A DNA stretch of 64,000 bases from Labilithrix sp. (GCA_019637155.1 JAHBWE010000007.1:310001-374000), one strand, 5' to 3'; numbered from the stretch's first letter, positions 45,183-54,986 are shown. The notes: a model not told the origin generated them from the letters alone. Numbers and translations: made by a program.

Positions 45183-46451
45183 TCAGCGCGCGCCGGCGTC
45201 CGCAACCTGCGCGAGGCAGGCCTCGTAGCGCGTGTTCACGCACGTGCCGGCGTCGGAGCACTCGAGCCCTGTCGAGTCGGCGCACCGCGTGTTCGGGGCG
45301 GTGCACGCCTCTCCGCGGTTCGCGACGTGAACGCAGGTCTTTCGATCGCTGGTGGCGTCGACCGACCGGCACCGCGCGTCGCCCGCGCACCACCCCTCCG
45401 AGCAACTCTCTCCGAGTCCGGGCACTTGGGCAGGAGGACTGCACCCGCCGCCTACGCACGAGCACGCCCCGCCGATGCACCAGAGGCCCTCCGCGCACTG
45501 CTCGGTGTACGCGCACGGCTCCCCTCGAGCGAGGCGCGCCACGCACGTGCCGGTGCAGTGCGCAGCCTCGACGCAGGGGAGGAAGCCCACATAACAATCC
45601 TCGCCGATCGCGGCCGCCGCTTCGCAGGTGCCCCCGTCGTTCCGCTCGTTGCAGAACGCTCGCTCGTCGCAGACGCCGCCCGGCCCACACCGCTCGCCGA
45701 TCGGCGCTCTCGGCACGCACGTGTATCGACTCGGGTCGCGCTCGTCCGGCATGTGCTTGCAGACGCTTCCAGCGGCGCACGGGCGCGACGAGGAGCACTC
45801 CAGCTCGGGCCGCGGCTTCATAGGGACGCATCGCTTCGTGGCGACGTCGCAGCGCTGACCCCGGGGGCAGACGAGCCCGTCGTCCGGGGATCCTGGAGGT
45901 GCCGGAAGAGTGCACACCTGTCCCTCCGCGTAGACGCCGGCGCACGTCCCGCAGGCGCTCGCCGTGCCCGCGTCCGAGTCCGGGGACCGGTTGCACGTCC
46001 CGCTCGCGCACTGAGACCCCTCGATGCAGGCCGCCCCGGCCTCGAGCGTGCCGAACGTCTGGCACGCCAAGAGGACGCCGCCGCGGACGTCGTCGCACGA
46101 CTGCGCGCGCAGCTCGGCCGCGCACGCCAGCATGCCGTCGATCGTGCGCGTCGTCCCGGGCGCGAAGAAGTACTCCGGACACCGATTCCTGGTGCTCTCG
46201 AGGCACTCTTCGAGGGCAGCGGCAGACTGCTTCTCGCACTCCGCGCGGCGCTCGCACGTCGCGTTCATGTACTCGAGGCAGGCGGACATCTCGGTCCCCG
46301 GCGGCCCCGCGTCTTGGCTCCCCTCGCCGTCCGCCCCCGCGTCGGAGGTCGAGGCAGCTGCGCCGCGATCGTCGTCGTCGGAGCACGCGATGAAGAGCGC
46401 CGCTCCGAGCCAGACGACGACACATGTTCCCAATGCGACCCGTCGTTGCAT
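45183..46451 (-). CDS. Cys-rich (Dickkopf-like) lipoprotein
   Basis: Protein of 422 residues. The signal ends in LFIACSD (lipobox) and is followed by an acidic Ala/Asp linker. The rest holds about 40 Cys in repeated short knots with the pattern xGxxCxxxxxCxxG-x-C (CIEGSQCASGTCNRSP, PCAAGSVCKHMP, GPGGVCDERAFC, PCAYTEQCAEGLWCIG). This pattern resembles the Dickkopf N-terminal Cys-rich modules that are common in myxobacterial lipoproteins. The high disulfide content places it outside the cytoplasm. Role unknown; surface binding or an enzyme-resistant coat are possibilities. Confidence 0.88.
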   Translation of the reverse strand: MQRRVALGTCVVVWLGAALFIACSDDDDRGAAASTSDAGADGEGSQDAGPPGTEMSACLEYMNATCERRAECEKQSAAALEECLESTRNRCPEYFFAPGTTRTIDGMLACAAELRAQSCDDVRGGVLLACQTFGTLEAGAACIEGSQCASGTCNRSPDSDAGTASACGTCAGVYAEGQVCTLPAPPGSPDDGLVCPRGQRCDVATKRCVPMKPRPELECSSSRPCAAGSVCKHMPDERDPSRYTCVPRAPIGERCGPGGVCDERAFCNERNDGGTCEAAAAIGEDCYVGFLPCVEAAHCTGTCVARLARGEPCAYTEQCAEGLWCIGGACSCVGGGCSPPAQVPGLGESCSEGWCAGDARCRSVDATSDRKTCVHVANRGEACTAPNTRCADSTGLECSDAGTCVNTRYEACLAQVADAGAR

Positions 46452-46571
46452 TTTCCTCCCACGGCCCCCGAAGCGGCGTGGATGGACGTCGCCGCGGGCG
46501 GATCATTCAAGCCCATCGCTCGAACGCGCTTTGGGTCGCAGTTCCAGCCCGCCCGTGCAACGCTAGGCAGG

Positions 46572-48125
46572 ATGTCTCGTCGCTCGCTGCGCACGATCTT
46601 CGCCTTTTGTTGCGTCGCTCTCCTCTCTTCCTCGGCAGCGGCCGAGACGCGCACGGTCGGAGCCGGGAAGCAGCACGCCTCGCTCGCCGAGGCGCTGGAG
46701 GTCGTCGCGCCGGGGGACGTCGTCGAGGTCTACGACGACGAGACGTATCCGACGACCGGCGAAGGCGGCGCCGTCGCCAAGCGGCACGGCTCGCCGACGG
46801 GGAAGATCACGATCCGTGGGATGAAGAACGCGCAAGGCAAGCGCGTGAAGCTCTCGGGCGGCAAACAAGGCGCGCTCTTCCTCCAGGGCAACCACTACGT
46901 CGTCGAGGGGTTCGAGATCACGAACGGCACCGAGACGTGCGTCACGCTCCGCGCGAACGACGTCACGATCCGCGACAGCGTCGTCCATGACTGCCCGCGG
47001 CACGGCATCCTCGCGCTCGACGAGGGCATGGGCTCGCTCACGCTCGAGTACGTCGAGGTCTACAAGGCGGGGCTGGAGGAGGAGGGCCAGGCGCTCAAAC
47101 ACCCGATCTACGTCTCGTCCGACGCGAACCCGACGACGGGCTTCCCCGGCTCCGTCTTCCGGATGGAGCACTGCTACGTCCACGACGCGCGCGACGGCAA
47201 CAACGTGAAGAGCCGCGCGGAGCGGAACGAGATCCGGTTCAACTGGATCGAGGGCGCCGGGTACTACGAGCTCGAGCTCATCGGCCCGGACCTCGCGCAG
47301 GCGGACGTCGCGCGCCACTCGGAGGTCATCGGCAACGTCTTCTTCAAGACGAACGCACGATCGCACATGGTGCGCATCGGCAGCGACGGCAGCGCCAACT
47401 CGAACGGCCGCTACCGATTCGTGAACAATACATTCATCCTCTCCGCCACCACCGAGGGCCTCCTCCGCGCGGAGCAGGTCATCGACAGCCTCGAGTTCAC
47501 GAACAACGTCGGCTGGCGGTTCGGGCGGAGCATCAACTCGGTCTTCCGGCGGTCGGAGACGGAGTGGCTGAAGGGCACGCCGCGCATCAGCGGCGCGAAC
47601 AACTGGTTCCCGACCGGATCGGAGGACGTCCCGGAGGAGCTCGAGGGCACGATCCTCGGCGGCGATCCCGGCTTCACCTCGACGAGCCCGCTCGACCTGC
47701 GACCGAAGGCGAACGGCGCGCTCGCCGACAAGGGCACGGCGACCTCGCCCTCGCCGGAGGGCGCCGCGTTCCCGAACCCGTTCGCGATCCCGCCGGCGTT
47801 CGTCCCCGGCCAGCGCGCGGTCCCCCGCGCCGGGAGCCCGCTCGAGCGACCGCGGAGCGGCGCGCCCGACATCGGCGCGTACGAGGTCGGGAGCGACGCG
47901 CCGCCGGGCAGCGCGGGCGCAGAGGAGGACCAGCCGGCGCCGGGCGAAGATCCGAGCGCGGAGGACGGCGACGACGACGACGATCGCACGAGCGGTCGCG
48001 GCAAGACGCGCGACATCGGCACCTGCGGCTGCCGCTTCGTCGGCGCCCGCGGCGAGCGCGCCGCCCTCGCGTTCGGTCTCGCCGTCGTCGCGCTCGCGTA
48101 CGCGCGCCGGCGTCGTCAGGGCTGA
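46572..48125 (+). CDS. Parallel beta-helix surface protein with MYXO-CTERM-like tail
   Basis: Protein of 517 residues. A Sec signal (cleavage near SSAAA-E) precedes a right-handed parallel beta-helix of pectate-lyase-like PbH1 coils (about residues 30-400). Ladder-type repeats are visible (NHYVVEGFEITNGTETCVTL, NDVTIRDSVVHDCPRHGIL, SEVIGNVFFKTNA, YRFVNNTFILS). A closing PDIGAYE motif is typical of such choice-of-anchor beta-helix proteins. An acidic linker leads to GTCGCR, a hydrophobic stretch and RRRR, a MYXO-CTERM-like sorting tail. Polysaccharide binding or cleavage is likely; no catalytic residue can be assigned. Confidence 0.88.
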   Translation: MSRRSLRTIFAFCCVALLSSSAAAETRTVGAGKQHASLAEALEVVAPGDVVEVYDDETYPTTGEGGAVAKRHGSPTGKITIRGMKNAQGKRVKLSGGKQGALFLQGNHYVVEGFEITNGTETCVTLRANDVTIRDSVVHDCPRHGILALDEGMGSLTLEYVEVYKAGLEEEGQALKHPIYVSSDANPTTGFPGSVFRMEHCYVHDARDGNNVKSRAERNEIRFNWIEGAGYYELELIGPDLAQADVARHSEVIGNVFFKTNARSHMVRIGSDGSANSNGRYRFVNNTFILSATTEGLLRAEQVIDSLEFTNNVGWRFGRSINSVFRRSETEWLKGTPRISGANNWFPTGSEDVPEELEGTILGGDPGFTSTSPLDLRPKANGALADKGTATSPSPEGAAFPNPFAIPPAFVPGQRAVPRAGSPLERPRSGAPDIGAYEVGSDAPPGSAGAEEDQPAPGEDPSAEDGDDDDDRTSGRGKTRDIGTCGCRFVGARGERAALAFGLAVVALAYARRRRQG

Positions 48126-50575
48126 CGCGGGAGGTCCGCGTCGAAGCGCGGGTAGATCTTCCGGTTACCGTGCGACCAGTGGCAGATGCCGACCACCTTC
48201 GCGAACGTCGTGCCGACCGGGAACGTGTTGTCGAGCTCGCGCCAGACGAAGTCGTCGACGCGGACGCCGCCCGTCACCACGAGCTCGTCGAAGTCGAGCG
48301 GCGCGTCGGGGTTCGCGTCGGTCACCGCGACGGGGCCGTCGATCGCGCAGAGCATGCCTTCGAGCTTCTCGCCGCCGCTCCCGTCGTAGTCCGCCGGCAC
48401 CGCGATCGGCGCGATCGCGAGCGTCGTCCCCGCGTCGACGACGGTCACCTTCGGGTTCGTGAGCTCGCTCGTGCCGTCGAACTCGATGTAGTCGCCTTCG
48501 ACGTCGACCTCGTTGCCGACCTTCACTCCCGGTTGGGCGCTGCCCGTGAAGACGAACAGGCCGCCGAGCTCGGTCGCCGTCGCGTCCTGGACGAAGAAGC
48601 CGAGGCCGGTGGTGCCCGTCTTCACCGCGGTGACGACGACGCCCTTGATCGAGGGCCGCGACGAGCCCGGGGTCGGGTGTCGCGGCGAGCTCGGATCGCG
48701 AATGTCGGCGATCGAGAGCGTCACCGGCGCGACGCCGCCCGGGCTCGCGCCGCAAGCCGGGTCGGGATCCTCCGGGCAAGGATCGGACGCGTTGGGGACG
48801 CCGTCGCCGTCCATGTCGTCCGCGTCGGGCGGCGTGCAGCTCTCGCCGGCGTCGAACGGGCAGCGGTCGCACGCGTCGCCGATGCCGTCTCCGTCGACGT
48901 CGCCTTGCGCGCCGTGATCCATCGGGCGGATCGGGTTGAAGACGCTCGGGCAGTTGTCGTCCGCGTCCGCGACGCCGTCGCCGTCTTTGTCGCCGGCGGT
49001 GATCCCGTCGTAGACGGAGGCCTGATCGTCGCTCGCCGTCGCGCCGCGCGCGGGCTCGCAGCTCGGCTCGTTCTTCGGCGTCTCGCCTTTGCAGTAGAAG
49101 AGCGGATACACGGCGTTGGCGGCGGTCTGGAGATCGGCGAGCGTCACCCCCGCCGCCGCGTCCTTCCTCACGCACGCCTTCTTCGTGAACTTGCAGACGG
49201 CGAGGTCTTCGCAGTCGCCGTCGCCGATCTCGGAGACGAGCTCGCTGTCTCCGTACATCGTCTTGCCGCCGCGGAGGACGAGGATCGTGTCCTCGACGCC
49301 CGCCTCGATGACGGCGCGATACCCGCGCGCCTGGGTCGCGTCGAAGAGGGCGACGTCGGCGACGAGGCCGGCCTTCAGCTGGCCGATCGTGTCGGCGGTG
49401 CCGGTCGCGTAGGCGGCGTGGACGGTGACGGACTGCCAGAGCTGCCGATCGGTGAGCGCGCGATCGAAGTATTTCCGATTCAGGTCGTCGGCGCATTTCA
49501 GCTCGCGCGCGACGTTCATCGAGCCCGAGGGGAGCCAGTCGGTGCCGAGCGCGATCGGGACTCCGAGGTGGGCATATTCGGCAATCGGCGCGGTATTGCC
49601 ATAAAGCGATATGTTCGAGCGCGGGGACCAAACCAATATCGCGAGGTCGTCGCGATATTGCCGAATGTCGCCCGGATTCACCGCCACGCCGTGGATGACC
49701 GCGGTCTGGCGCTGGATGAGGTCGTGCGTCGGATCCGAGACGCCGGGGAAGGTGTTGCTCTGGCACAGGAACTCGGCGTGAGCTTCGTCGTCGACGCCCT
49801 CCGCGACGTGCGGGAGGTACGCCTTCGTGTTCGCGATGTCCGTCGTCTTCTTTCGATTGGACGGGAATCGATTGCACGTCTTGGCGAGCGTCCCGCTCGA
49901 GTCGTTGAGCGGGAACGTGTCCGACACCGCGAGCTTGACCGGGAGCCCTTCGAGCTGCCGCGTGTTGCTGTCGATGTTGCGCGCGAGGCCCGGCGCGCCG
50001 CTGCCCGCGGAGCCGCCGCTCGCCGTCGACGTGAGGCCGCTCATGATGAAGCGGAGCTCCGCGGCCGCGACGGCGTTCCTCACCGTCGGCGCGTTGGTCC
50101 GGATCACGGTGTGGCCGCGGAGCCCTTTCCGCCAGTCGTGCCGGTGCTCGTAGCGCTCGCTCGCCGGCCGCGGCGGCGGGTTGTTCGCGAAGGAGATGTG
50201 ATCGTGCGCGTTGATGAGCCCCGGCGAGACGACGACGTCGGTGCACGCGATCTTCGTCGCCGCGTCGTAGCCGGCGGCGCTCGAGCACGACGCGCCGGCG
50301 CACGCGATGACGCCGTTCGCGTCGATGAAGAGCTCGCCGTCGGCCGGTCCCTCGGGCAGGAGCAGCGTGCCGGCGATGACCTTGGACGCGTCGCCCCTCT
50401 TCGTGACCTTGCAGAGGTGTTTGGTCGCCGTCCCGTCCGGGTTCTGGGTTGGCGTCGCCGACGGCGCGACGACGGCGGCGCCGGAGAGCGCGCTGTCCTC
50501 GTGCTCGCCGCACGCGACGAAGCCGAGGACCGCGGCGAGCGGACACACCGCGACCATGCTGCGACGAAGCGACAT
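48116..50575 (-). CDS. Exported amidohydrolase with TSP3 repeats and OB-like C-terminal domain
   Basis: Protein of 819 residues. ATG 50575 gives a lipoprotein signal ending GFVAC. The amidohydrolase domain (about residues 45-470) has VVSPGLINAHDHISF (metal HxH), TAVIHGVAV (metal His), VPIALGTDWLPSGS (metal Asp) and the closing GLVADVALFD. Calcium-binding thrombospondin type 3 repeats follow (DKDGDGVADADDNCP, DVDGDGIGDACD, DMDGDGVPNASDPCP), then an OB-fold-like module (SIKGVVVTAVKTGTTGLGFF). It is probably a surface hydrolase for a cyclic amide or related substrate. A patch of AT-ending codons lies at 49560-49690. The 3' end overlaps the convergent gene by 10 bases. Confidence 0.9.
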   Translation of the reverse strand: MSLRRSMVAVCPLAAVLGFVACGEHEDSALSGAAVVAPSATPTQNPDGTATKHLCKVTKRGDASKVIAGTLLLPEGPADGELFIDANGVIACAGASCSSAAGYDAATKIACTDVVVSPGLINAHDHISFANNPPPRPASERYEHRHDWRKGLRGHTVIRTNAPTVRNAVAAAELRFIMSGLTSTASGGSAGSGAPGLARNIDSNTRQLEGLPVKLAVSDTFPLNDSSGTLAKTCNRFPSNRKKTTDIANTKAYLPHVAEGVDDEAHAEFLCQSNTFPGVSDPTHDLIQRQTAVIHGVAVNPGDIRQYRDDLAILVWSPRSNISLYGNTAPIAEYAHLGVPIALGTDWLPSGSMNVARELKCADDLNRKYFDRALTDRQLWQSVTVHAAYATGTADTIGQLKAGLVADVALFDATQARGYRAVIEAGVEDTILVLRGGKTMYGDSELVSEIGDGDCEDLAVCKFTKKACVRKDAAAGVTLADLQTAANAVYPLFYCKGETPKNEPSCEPARGATASDDQASVYDGITAGDKDGDGVADADDNCPSVFNPIRPMDHGAQGDVDGDGIGDACDRCPFDAGESCTPPDADDMDGDGVPNASDPCPEDPDPACGASPGGVAPVTLSIADIRDPSSPRHPTPGSSRPSIKGVVVTAVKTGTTGLGFFVQDATATELGGLFVFTGSAQPGVKVGNEVDVEGDYIEFDGTSELTNPKVTVVDAGTTLAIAPIAVPADYDGSGGEKLEGMLCAIDGPVAVTDANPDAPLDFDELVVTGGVRVDDFVWRELDNTFPVGTTFAKVVGICHWSHGNRKIYPRFDADLPRQP

Positions 50576-50713
50576 CGGCCACGCTCCTACCCCGGGAGCC
50601 GGCCGGCGCACGCAACCATCGAACGTCATACGGAAATGAGACGTTTTCTCCCTGCGCGATCTGCGCAACGTTTCACGGAGGGTTCATTCCGGCGGTGGAT
50701 CGCGCGTCGTAGG

Positions 50714-51742
50714 ATGAAGCTCGTGCGGCTGGCCCTGACGCTCGCGGCGAACCTGCTCTACGTGAACGCCGTCCTTTGGATGGTCGAGATGATCGGGCGC
50801 ACGTTCACTCCCGCGCTGCATCTCGCCGGGACGGCGCTCACGGTGGCGCTCGTCTTCGGCGCGCTCCTCGTCCTGGCGCGGCATCCGCTCCCCACGCTCG
50901 TGTCGGCCGGAGTCCCCGCCGCGTTCGTGCTCGTGTGGCTCGCCACGACGGGCGCAGAGCGCGGATGGCGCGAGCTCCTCGAGATGCTCGTTCCGCTCCT
51001 CGCTTGGTGCGTGGGCCTCGGCGGCCCGCTCTTCGTGGTGAACCGCCTCCTCCTGCCGTGGGTCCTGCGCGCCGGTGCCCCTCCGCGGAGCGCCGTGGTC
51101 GTCGTCGGCGCGGCCCTCCTCGTCGCCGGCGTCGCGCTCTTCTTCCATCACGCGCGCGACGCCGCGCAGCGGAAGCGCTGGGAGTCCGAGCAGGTCGCGG
51201 CGCGCGAACGGGAGCGCGTGCGGATCGAGCGCCTGCGGGAGTCGGTCGCCGCCGGCGATCGAAGCAAGGCCTGCGAGTACTTCGCGAGCGATCCGTCGGC
51301 GAAGCCGGAGCTGTTCGAGCCGTGCCGGCGCTGGGTCGACGGCCTCGCGGACGCGGCCACGCGCTGGAGCGAGCTCGAGCACTTCTGCCAGGGATCGAGC
51401 TTCAAGAAGTGGAGCGAGCAAGACCGCGTCGACGGCGGCTCCTTCCTCCGCCGCGAGCCCGTCGTGCCGCCCGCACATCAGGCGTGGTTCGTGGCCACGT
51501 ACCTCGAGACCTGGATGTCTCTCGACGACCACCGGCTCTTCCAGCAGAGCGACAAGATCGCCGGCGCGCTCTACGCCGTCGACGAGCGCCGCGACGTGAA
51601 GTGGTCGCCCGACACGTACCGCGCCGTGCACGACCGCGCGCCGAAGATGATCGCACGCCTCGAGGAGGCGCTCACCTGTTCACCGTCCACCGAGGAGCGC
51701 GCACGAGGCGACTCCCTCCTCCACACGCTCACGACGCGCTGA
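50714..51742 (+). CDS. Membrane protein with four N-terminal helices and soluble tail
   Basis: Protein of 342 residues. ATG 50714 (after a TAGG box) begins MKLVRLALTLAANLLYVNAV. Four helices lie in residues 5-160 (HLAGTALTVALVFGALLVLA, LVSAGVPAAFVLVWLA, LVPLLAWCVGLGGPLFV, VVVVGAALLVAGVALFF). A charged coiled-coil segment follows (RERERVRIERLRESV), then a helical soluble domain with several Cys and Trp. No known family. It may link an envelope signal to a cytoplasmic or periplasmic helical domain. Confidence 0.78.
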   Translation: MKLVRLALTLAANLLYVNAVLWMVEMIGRTFTPALHLAGTALTVALVFGALLVLARHPLPTLVSAGVPAAFVLVWLATTGAERGWRELLEMLVPLLAWCVGLGGPLFVVNRLLLPWVLRAGAPPRSAVVVVGAALLVAGVALFFHHARDAAQRKRWESEQVAARERERVRIERLRESVAAGDRSKACEYFASDPSAKPELFEPCRRWVDGLADAATRWSELEHFCQGSSFKKWSEQDRVDGGSFLRREPVVPPAHQAWFVATYLETWMSLDDHRLFQQSDKIAGALYAVDERRDVKWSPDTYRAVHDRAPKMIARLEEALTCSPSTEERARGDSLLHTLTTR

Positions 51743-51829
51743 CGCTACGTTCGCCGCCCGCTGCGCGGCGTCGGCTGCTGCGGGACGCTACTCCGTAGCG
51801 CGCGGAGCCGATTCGTGCGATCCGGGGGC

Positions 51830-52699
51830 ATGAGAATCGTCGCCCGCTCCCTCGTCGTCGCGCTGTTCGGCCTCGCCGCCGCCCTCGCCCCGACCAGCGC
51901 ATCCGCGTTCCCGCAATCGACTCACCCCGCGATGAAGGATCCGTCGAAGGCGACGGAGAAGGCGCCGGACTCGTTCCGCGCGAAGTTCACGACGACGAAG
52001 GGTGACATCGTCTTCGAATGTACCCGTTCGTGGGCGCCGAACGGCGTCGACCGATTTTACAATCTCGTCAAAATTGGCTTCTTCGACGACGTCGCCCTCT
52101 TCCGCGTCGCGAAGGGCTTCGTGGTGCAGTGGGGCATCCACGGCGATCCGCAGGTCAGCAAGGTCTGGAGCGACGCGAACCTGCCGCCCGACCCGGTCGT
52201 GGAGTCGAACAAGCGCGGCATGCTCACCTACGCGATGGCGGGCCGCCCCGACACGCGCTCCACGCAGCTCTTCATCAACTACAAGGACAACGTCGGCCTC
52301 GACGGCCAAGGCTTCGCCCCCATCTGCAAGGTGGTCGAGGGCATGGAGACCGCCGACGCCTTCAACGGCGAGTACGGCGAACAAGTCACCGGCAAGCAGG
52401 GCGAGATCCAGTCGAAGGGCAACGCGTACCTGCACGAGGCGTGGCCGAACCTCGACTACATCAAGACGGCGGTCATCACCGGCGACGGCGCAGCTCCGAG
52501 CACGCCGAAGAGCGACACCGGCGGAAGCAGCCAGGAGAGCCCGGGCATCATGCCCTTCGTCCTCGGCGCCATCGTGCTCGCCGCGGCCCTCTACTTCCTG
52601 ATGGGTCGAAAGAGCCCCCCCGAGCCGGCCAAGGAGCCGCCGGCGACACCGAAAAAGAAGAAGAAGGCGAAGACGGACGACAAGTCGACGAAGGAATGA
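51830..52699 (+). CDS. Exported cyclophilin-type peptidyl-prolyl isomerase with C-terminal anchor
   Basis: Protein of 289 residues. ATG 51830 follows GGGGG and begins a Sec signal cleaved near ASA-F. The cyclophilin domain (about residues 45-215) is recognisable: FTTTKGDIVFEC, VDRFYNLVKIGFFDDVALFR, FVVQWGIHGDP, GMLTYAMAGRPDTRSTQLFI and FAPICKVVEGM. The usual active-site Arg/Phe/Gln set is present in this text. A membrane helix (MPFVLGAIVLAAALYFLMG) and a Lys-rich tail follow. It should assist folding of envelope proteins while held at the inner membrane. Confidence 0.92.
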   Translation: MRIVARSLVVALFGLAAALAPTSASAFPQSTHPAMKDPSKATEKAPDSFRAKFTTTKGDIVFECTRSWAPNGVDRFYNLVKIGFFDDVALFRVAKGFVVQWGIHGDPQVSKVWSDANLPPDPVVESNKRGMLTYAMAGRPDTRSTQLFINYKDNVGLDGQGFAPICKVVEGMETADAFNGEYGEQVTGKQGEIQSKGNAYLHEAWPNLDYIKTAVITGDGAAPSTPKSDTGGSSQESPGIMPFVLGAIVLAAALYFLMGRKSPPEPAKEPPATPKKKKKAKTDDKSTKE

Positions 52700-52712
52700 G
52701 CGGGCTCGGCGC

Positions 52713-53576
52713 TCACTCCGGCTCGACGCGACGGACGCGCTCGAGCATCCGGTAGAAGCTCGTTCGCGCGACCCCCGCCTGCTCGGCGGCCAGCGCGACC
52801 ACCCCGTCCGCCTGCGCGAGGACGCCTTCGAGGTAGCGCTCGTCGAATCGCTCGAGGAGACGTCGGCGCGCCTCGTGGTACGGAAGCTCCATCAAGCGCG
52901 ACAGGGCCCAGTCCTCGGCGGGCGCCTGGTCTCCGAGATCGGTGGCCGCCGCGCCGAACACCGCGTACCGCTCGACGACGTTGCGGAGCTCACGCACGTT
53001 GCCGGGCCAGGCGTAGGCGCCGAGCATCGCCGCAAAGTCCGAAGGAAAGGCCAACCCGCGCGCGCTCGCGCGCGGGGTCGCCGCCAGGATGGCGCGCGCG
53101 ATGAGGAGGATGTCCTCCGGCCGCTCGCGGAGAGGCGGGACGATCAAGTGAATGACCGCGAGGCGATAGAAGAGGTCGCTCCGGAACTCGCCGACGCGCG
53201 CCGCCTCGGCCAGACGACGGTTGGTCGCCGCGACGACGCGCACGTCGACCGGCCTCGCCTTCTGCGCCCCGACCGGGCGGACCTCGCGCTGCTCCATCGC
53301 GCGGAGCAGCTTCGGCTGCAGGTCGAGCGGGAGCTCGCCGATCTCGTCGAGGAAGAGCGTCCCTCCGTTGGCCTCCTCGATGACGCCCCGGCGCGCGCGA
53401 TCGGCGCCCGTGAACGCGCCGCGCTCGTGACCGAACAGCTCGCCCTCCACCAGGTTCGGGGCGATCGCGCCGCAGTCGACGACGATGAACGGGCCGTCGC
53501 GCCGCGGGCTCCTGTCGTGGATCCCCCGCGCGAGGAGGTCCTTGCCGACGCCGCTCTCCCCTTCGAGCAGCTCTGT
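52713..53576 (-). pseudogene. Sigma54-dependent activator, 5' end missing (AAA+ and Fis HTH only)
   Basis: From the junction near 53576 the frame reads the AAA+ domain of an enhancer-binding protein: Walker A GESGVGKD, GERGAFTGADRARRG-type sigma54 contact loop (seen as HERGAFTGA), Walker B GGTLFLDEIGELP, sensor VAATNRRL, FYRLAVIHLIVPPLRER, and WPGNVRELRNVVERY. A C-terminal Fis-type helix-turn-helix follows (VVALAAEQAGVARTSFYRML). Everything before Walker A, including the sensor (usually FHA in myxobacteria) and the start codon, is absent. Upstream on the same strand lies the antisense of a kinase gene. It is probably not expressed. Confidence 0.85.
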
Positions 53577-54944
53577 CTCGCGGTGCACTACGCCCACGAG
53601 CGCGGCGTGGTCCACCGCGACATCAAGCCCGGCAACATCATGCTCGGGTCGTACGGCGAGGTGTACCTCCTCGACTGGGGCGTCGCGAGCATCGCCGGCG
53701 TCTCCGACGACGAGGCCGAGGCGTTCACGGACGTGCCGCCGGTGCACACCGCGCCCGGCGCCGTCCTCGGCAGCCTCGAGACGATGGCGCCGGAGCAGGC
53801 CGCCGGTGGCAAGGCGACGCCGGCGACGGACATCTACGCGCTCGGGGCGGTGCTCTTCCACATCCTCGCGCTCGAGCCGCTGCACGAGGCGAGCAGCTCG
53901 GACGCGGAGGCGCGCGAGGCGCTCGCGCTCCGCATCCGCGGTGGCGTCGACGCGAGACCGACGACGCGACCGCGCGGAGAGGAAGTCGCGCCCGAGCTCG
54001 AGGCCCTCTGCGTGGAGGCGACGCGCACCCACCCGAACGACCGCATTCCGACCGCGCTCGCCTTCCACGAGAGGCTCGAGTCCTTCCTCGACGGCGATCG
54101 GGACCTCGCGCTTCGGGCGGAGAGCTCGCAGCGCCACACCACGGCCGCGCGCGCGGCGCTCGCAAACGCCGGCGACGACGGGAGCGCGTTCCGCGAGGTC
54201 GGTCGCGCGCTCGCCTTCGATCCCACCAATCGCGACGCGCTCGCGATGCTCGTCGAGCTGCTCACGTCCGTACCCCGCGAGCCTCCGGCCGAGGTGATCG
54301 CGGAGGAACGCGTCGCGCTGGCGCGCCGCCTGCGCGTCGGGGCGCTCGCCCTCTCCGCCGGGTACGGCGCGGTCGCGTGCTACGGCTGGGCGGCAATGGC
54401 GCTGGGGCTCCGCGAGCCGTCGGTGTTCGGCGTCATCTCCGCGCTATGGGTGGCCTCGTTCGCCGCGGCGCTCGTGGCGGCGCGGTGGCCGTCGTATGCG
54501 GCCCTGTCGCTCGCGTGCGGCGGCGGCGTCGCGGCGAGCACGTACATCACGAAGATCTACAGCCCCTTCCTCGTCGTGCCGCTCTTCCTCACGATCCACG
54601 CGACGCTCTTTGCCTTCGTCGGCCCGGCGCGGCTGCGCCTCGGGATGGTCGCCGCCGCGTGCGCCGGCTGGACGCTCAGCGTCTACGGTCACGCGCTCGG
54701 GGTCTTCCCCACGACGTTCGAGCTCGTGAACGACGCGGTCCTCATCCGATCGCTCGCGCTCCGAGGCTCGCCGTCGTGGGTCACGGCGTACCTCTACGTG
54801 GCCGGCCTCACGACGTTGGTCGCGCCCGCGTTGATCGTGGGCGCCATCCGCGGCGCGTGGCAGCGGAACGAGCGCGCGCTACGGCTCCAGGCGTGGCGGC
54901 TCCGCCAACTCGTGCCCGCGGAGGACGCCGGCCCGCGCTCGTGA
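53562..54944 (+). pseudogene. Ser/Thr kinase with multi-pass membrane tail, N-lobe missing
   Basis: The readable sequence begins in the middle of a kinase domain, FEQLCLAVHYAHERGVVHRD, then KPGNIMLG, LLDWGVASI, APGAVLGSLETMAPEQAAGG and DIYALGAVLFHIL. The N-lobe with Gly-loop and Lys is absent, and no suitable start lies in frame before the antisense activator sequence. A linker of helical repeats (about 54150-54300) precedes five to six membrane helices (ALSAGYGAVACYGWAAMAL, WVASFAAALVAARWPSYAAL). Without ATP-binding residues it cannot be an active kinase. The 5' ends of this gene and the activator meet within about 15 bases. Confidence 0.85.
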
Positions 54945-54986
54945 AGGCCGACTCGTCGAGGGAGCCGCTATGATCCGGCGACGCCG

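Noticed and set aside
43308-48125. A 1605-codon plus-strand open frame
   Set aside because: The first 3.2 kb are antisense to pepP and the Cys-rich lipoprotein. The real gene is the 3' part starting at ATG 46572 with a signal peptide.
47564-51742. A 1392-codon plus-strand open frame
   Set aside because: Most of it is antisense to the amidohydrolase; the genuine gene begins at ATG 50714.
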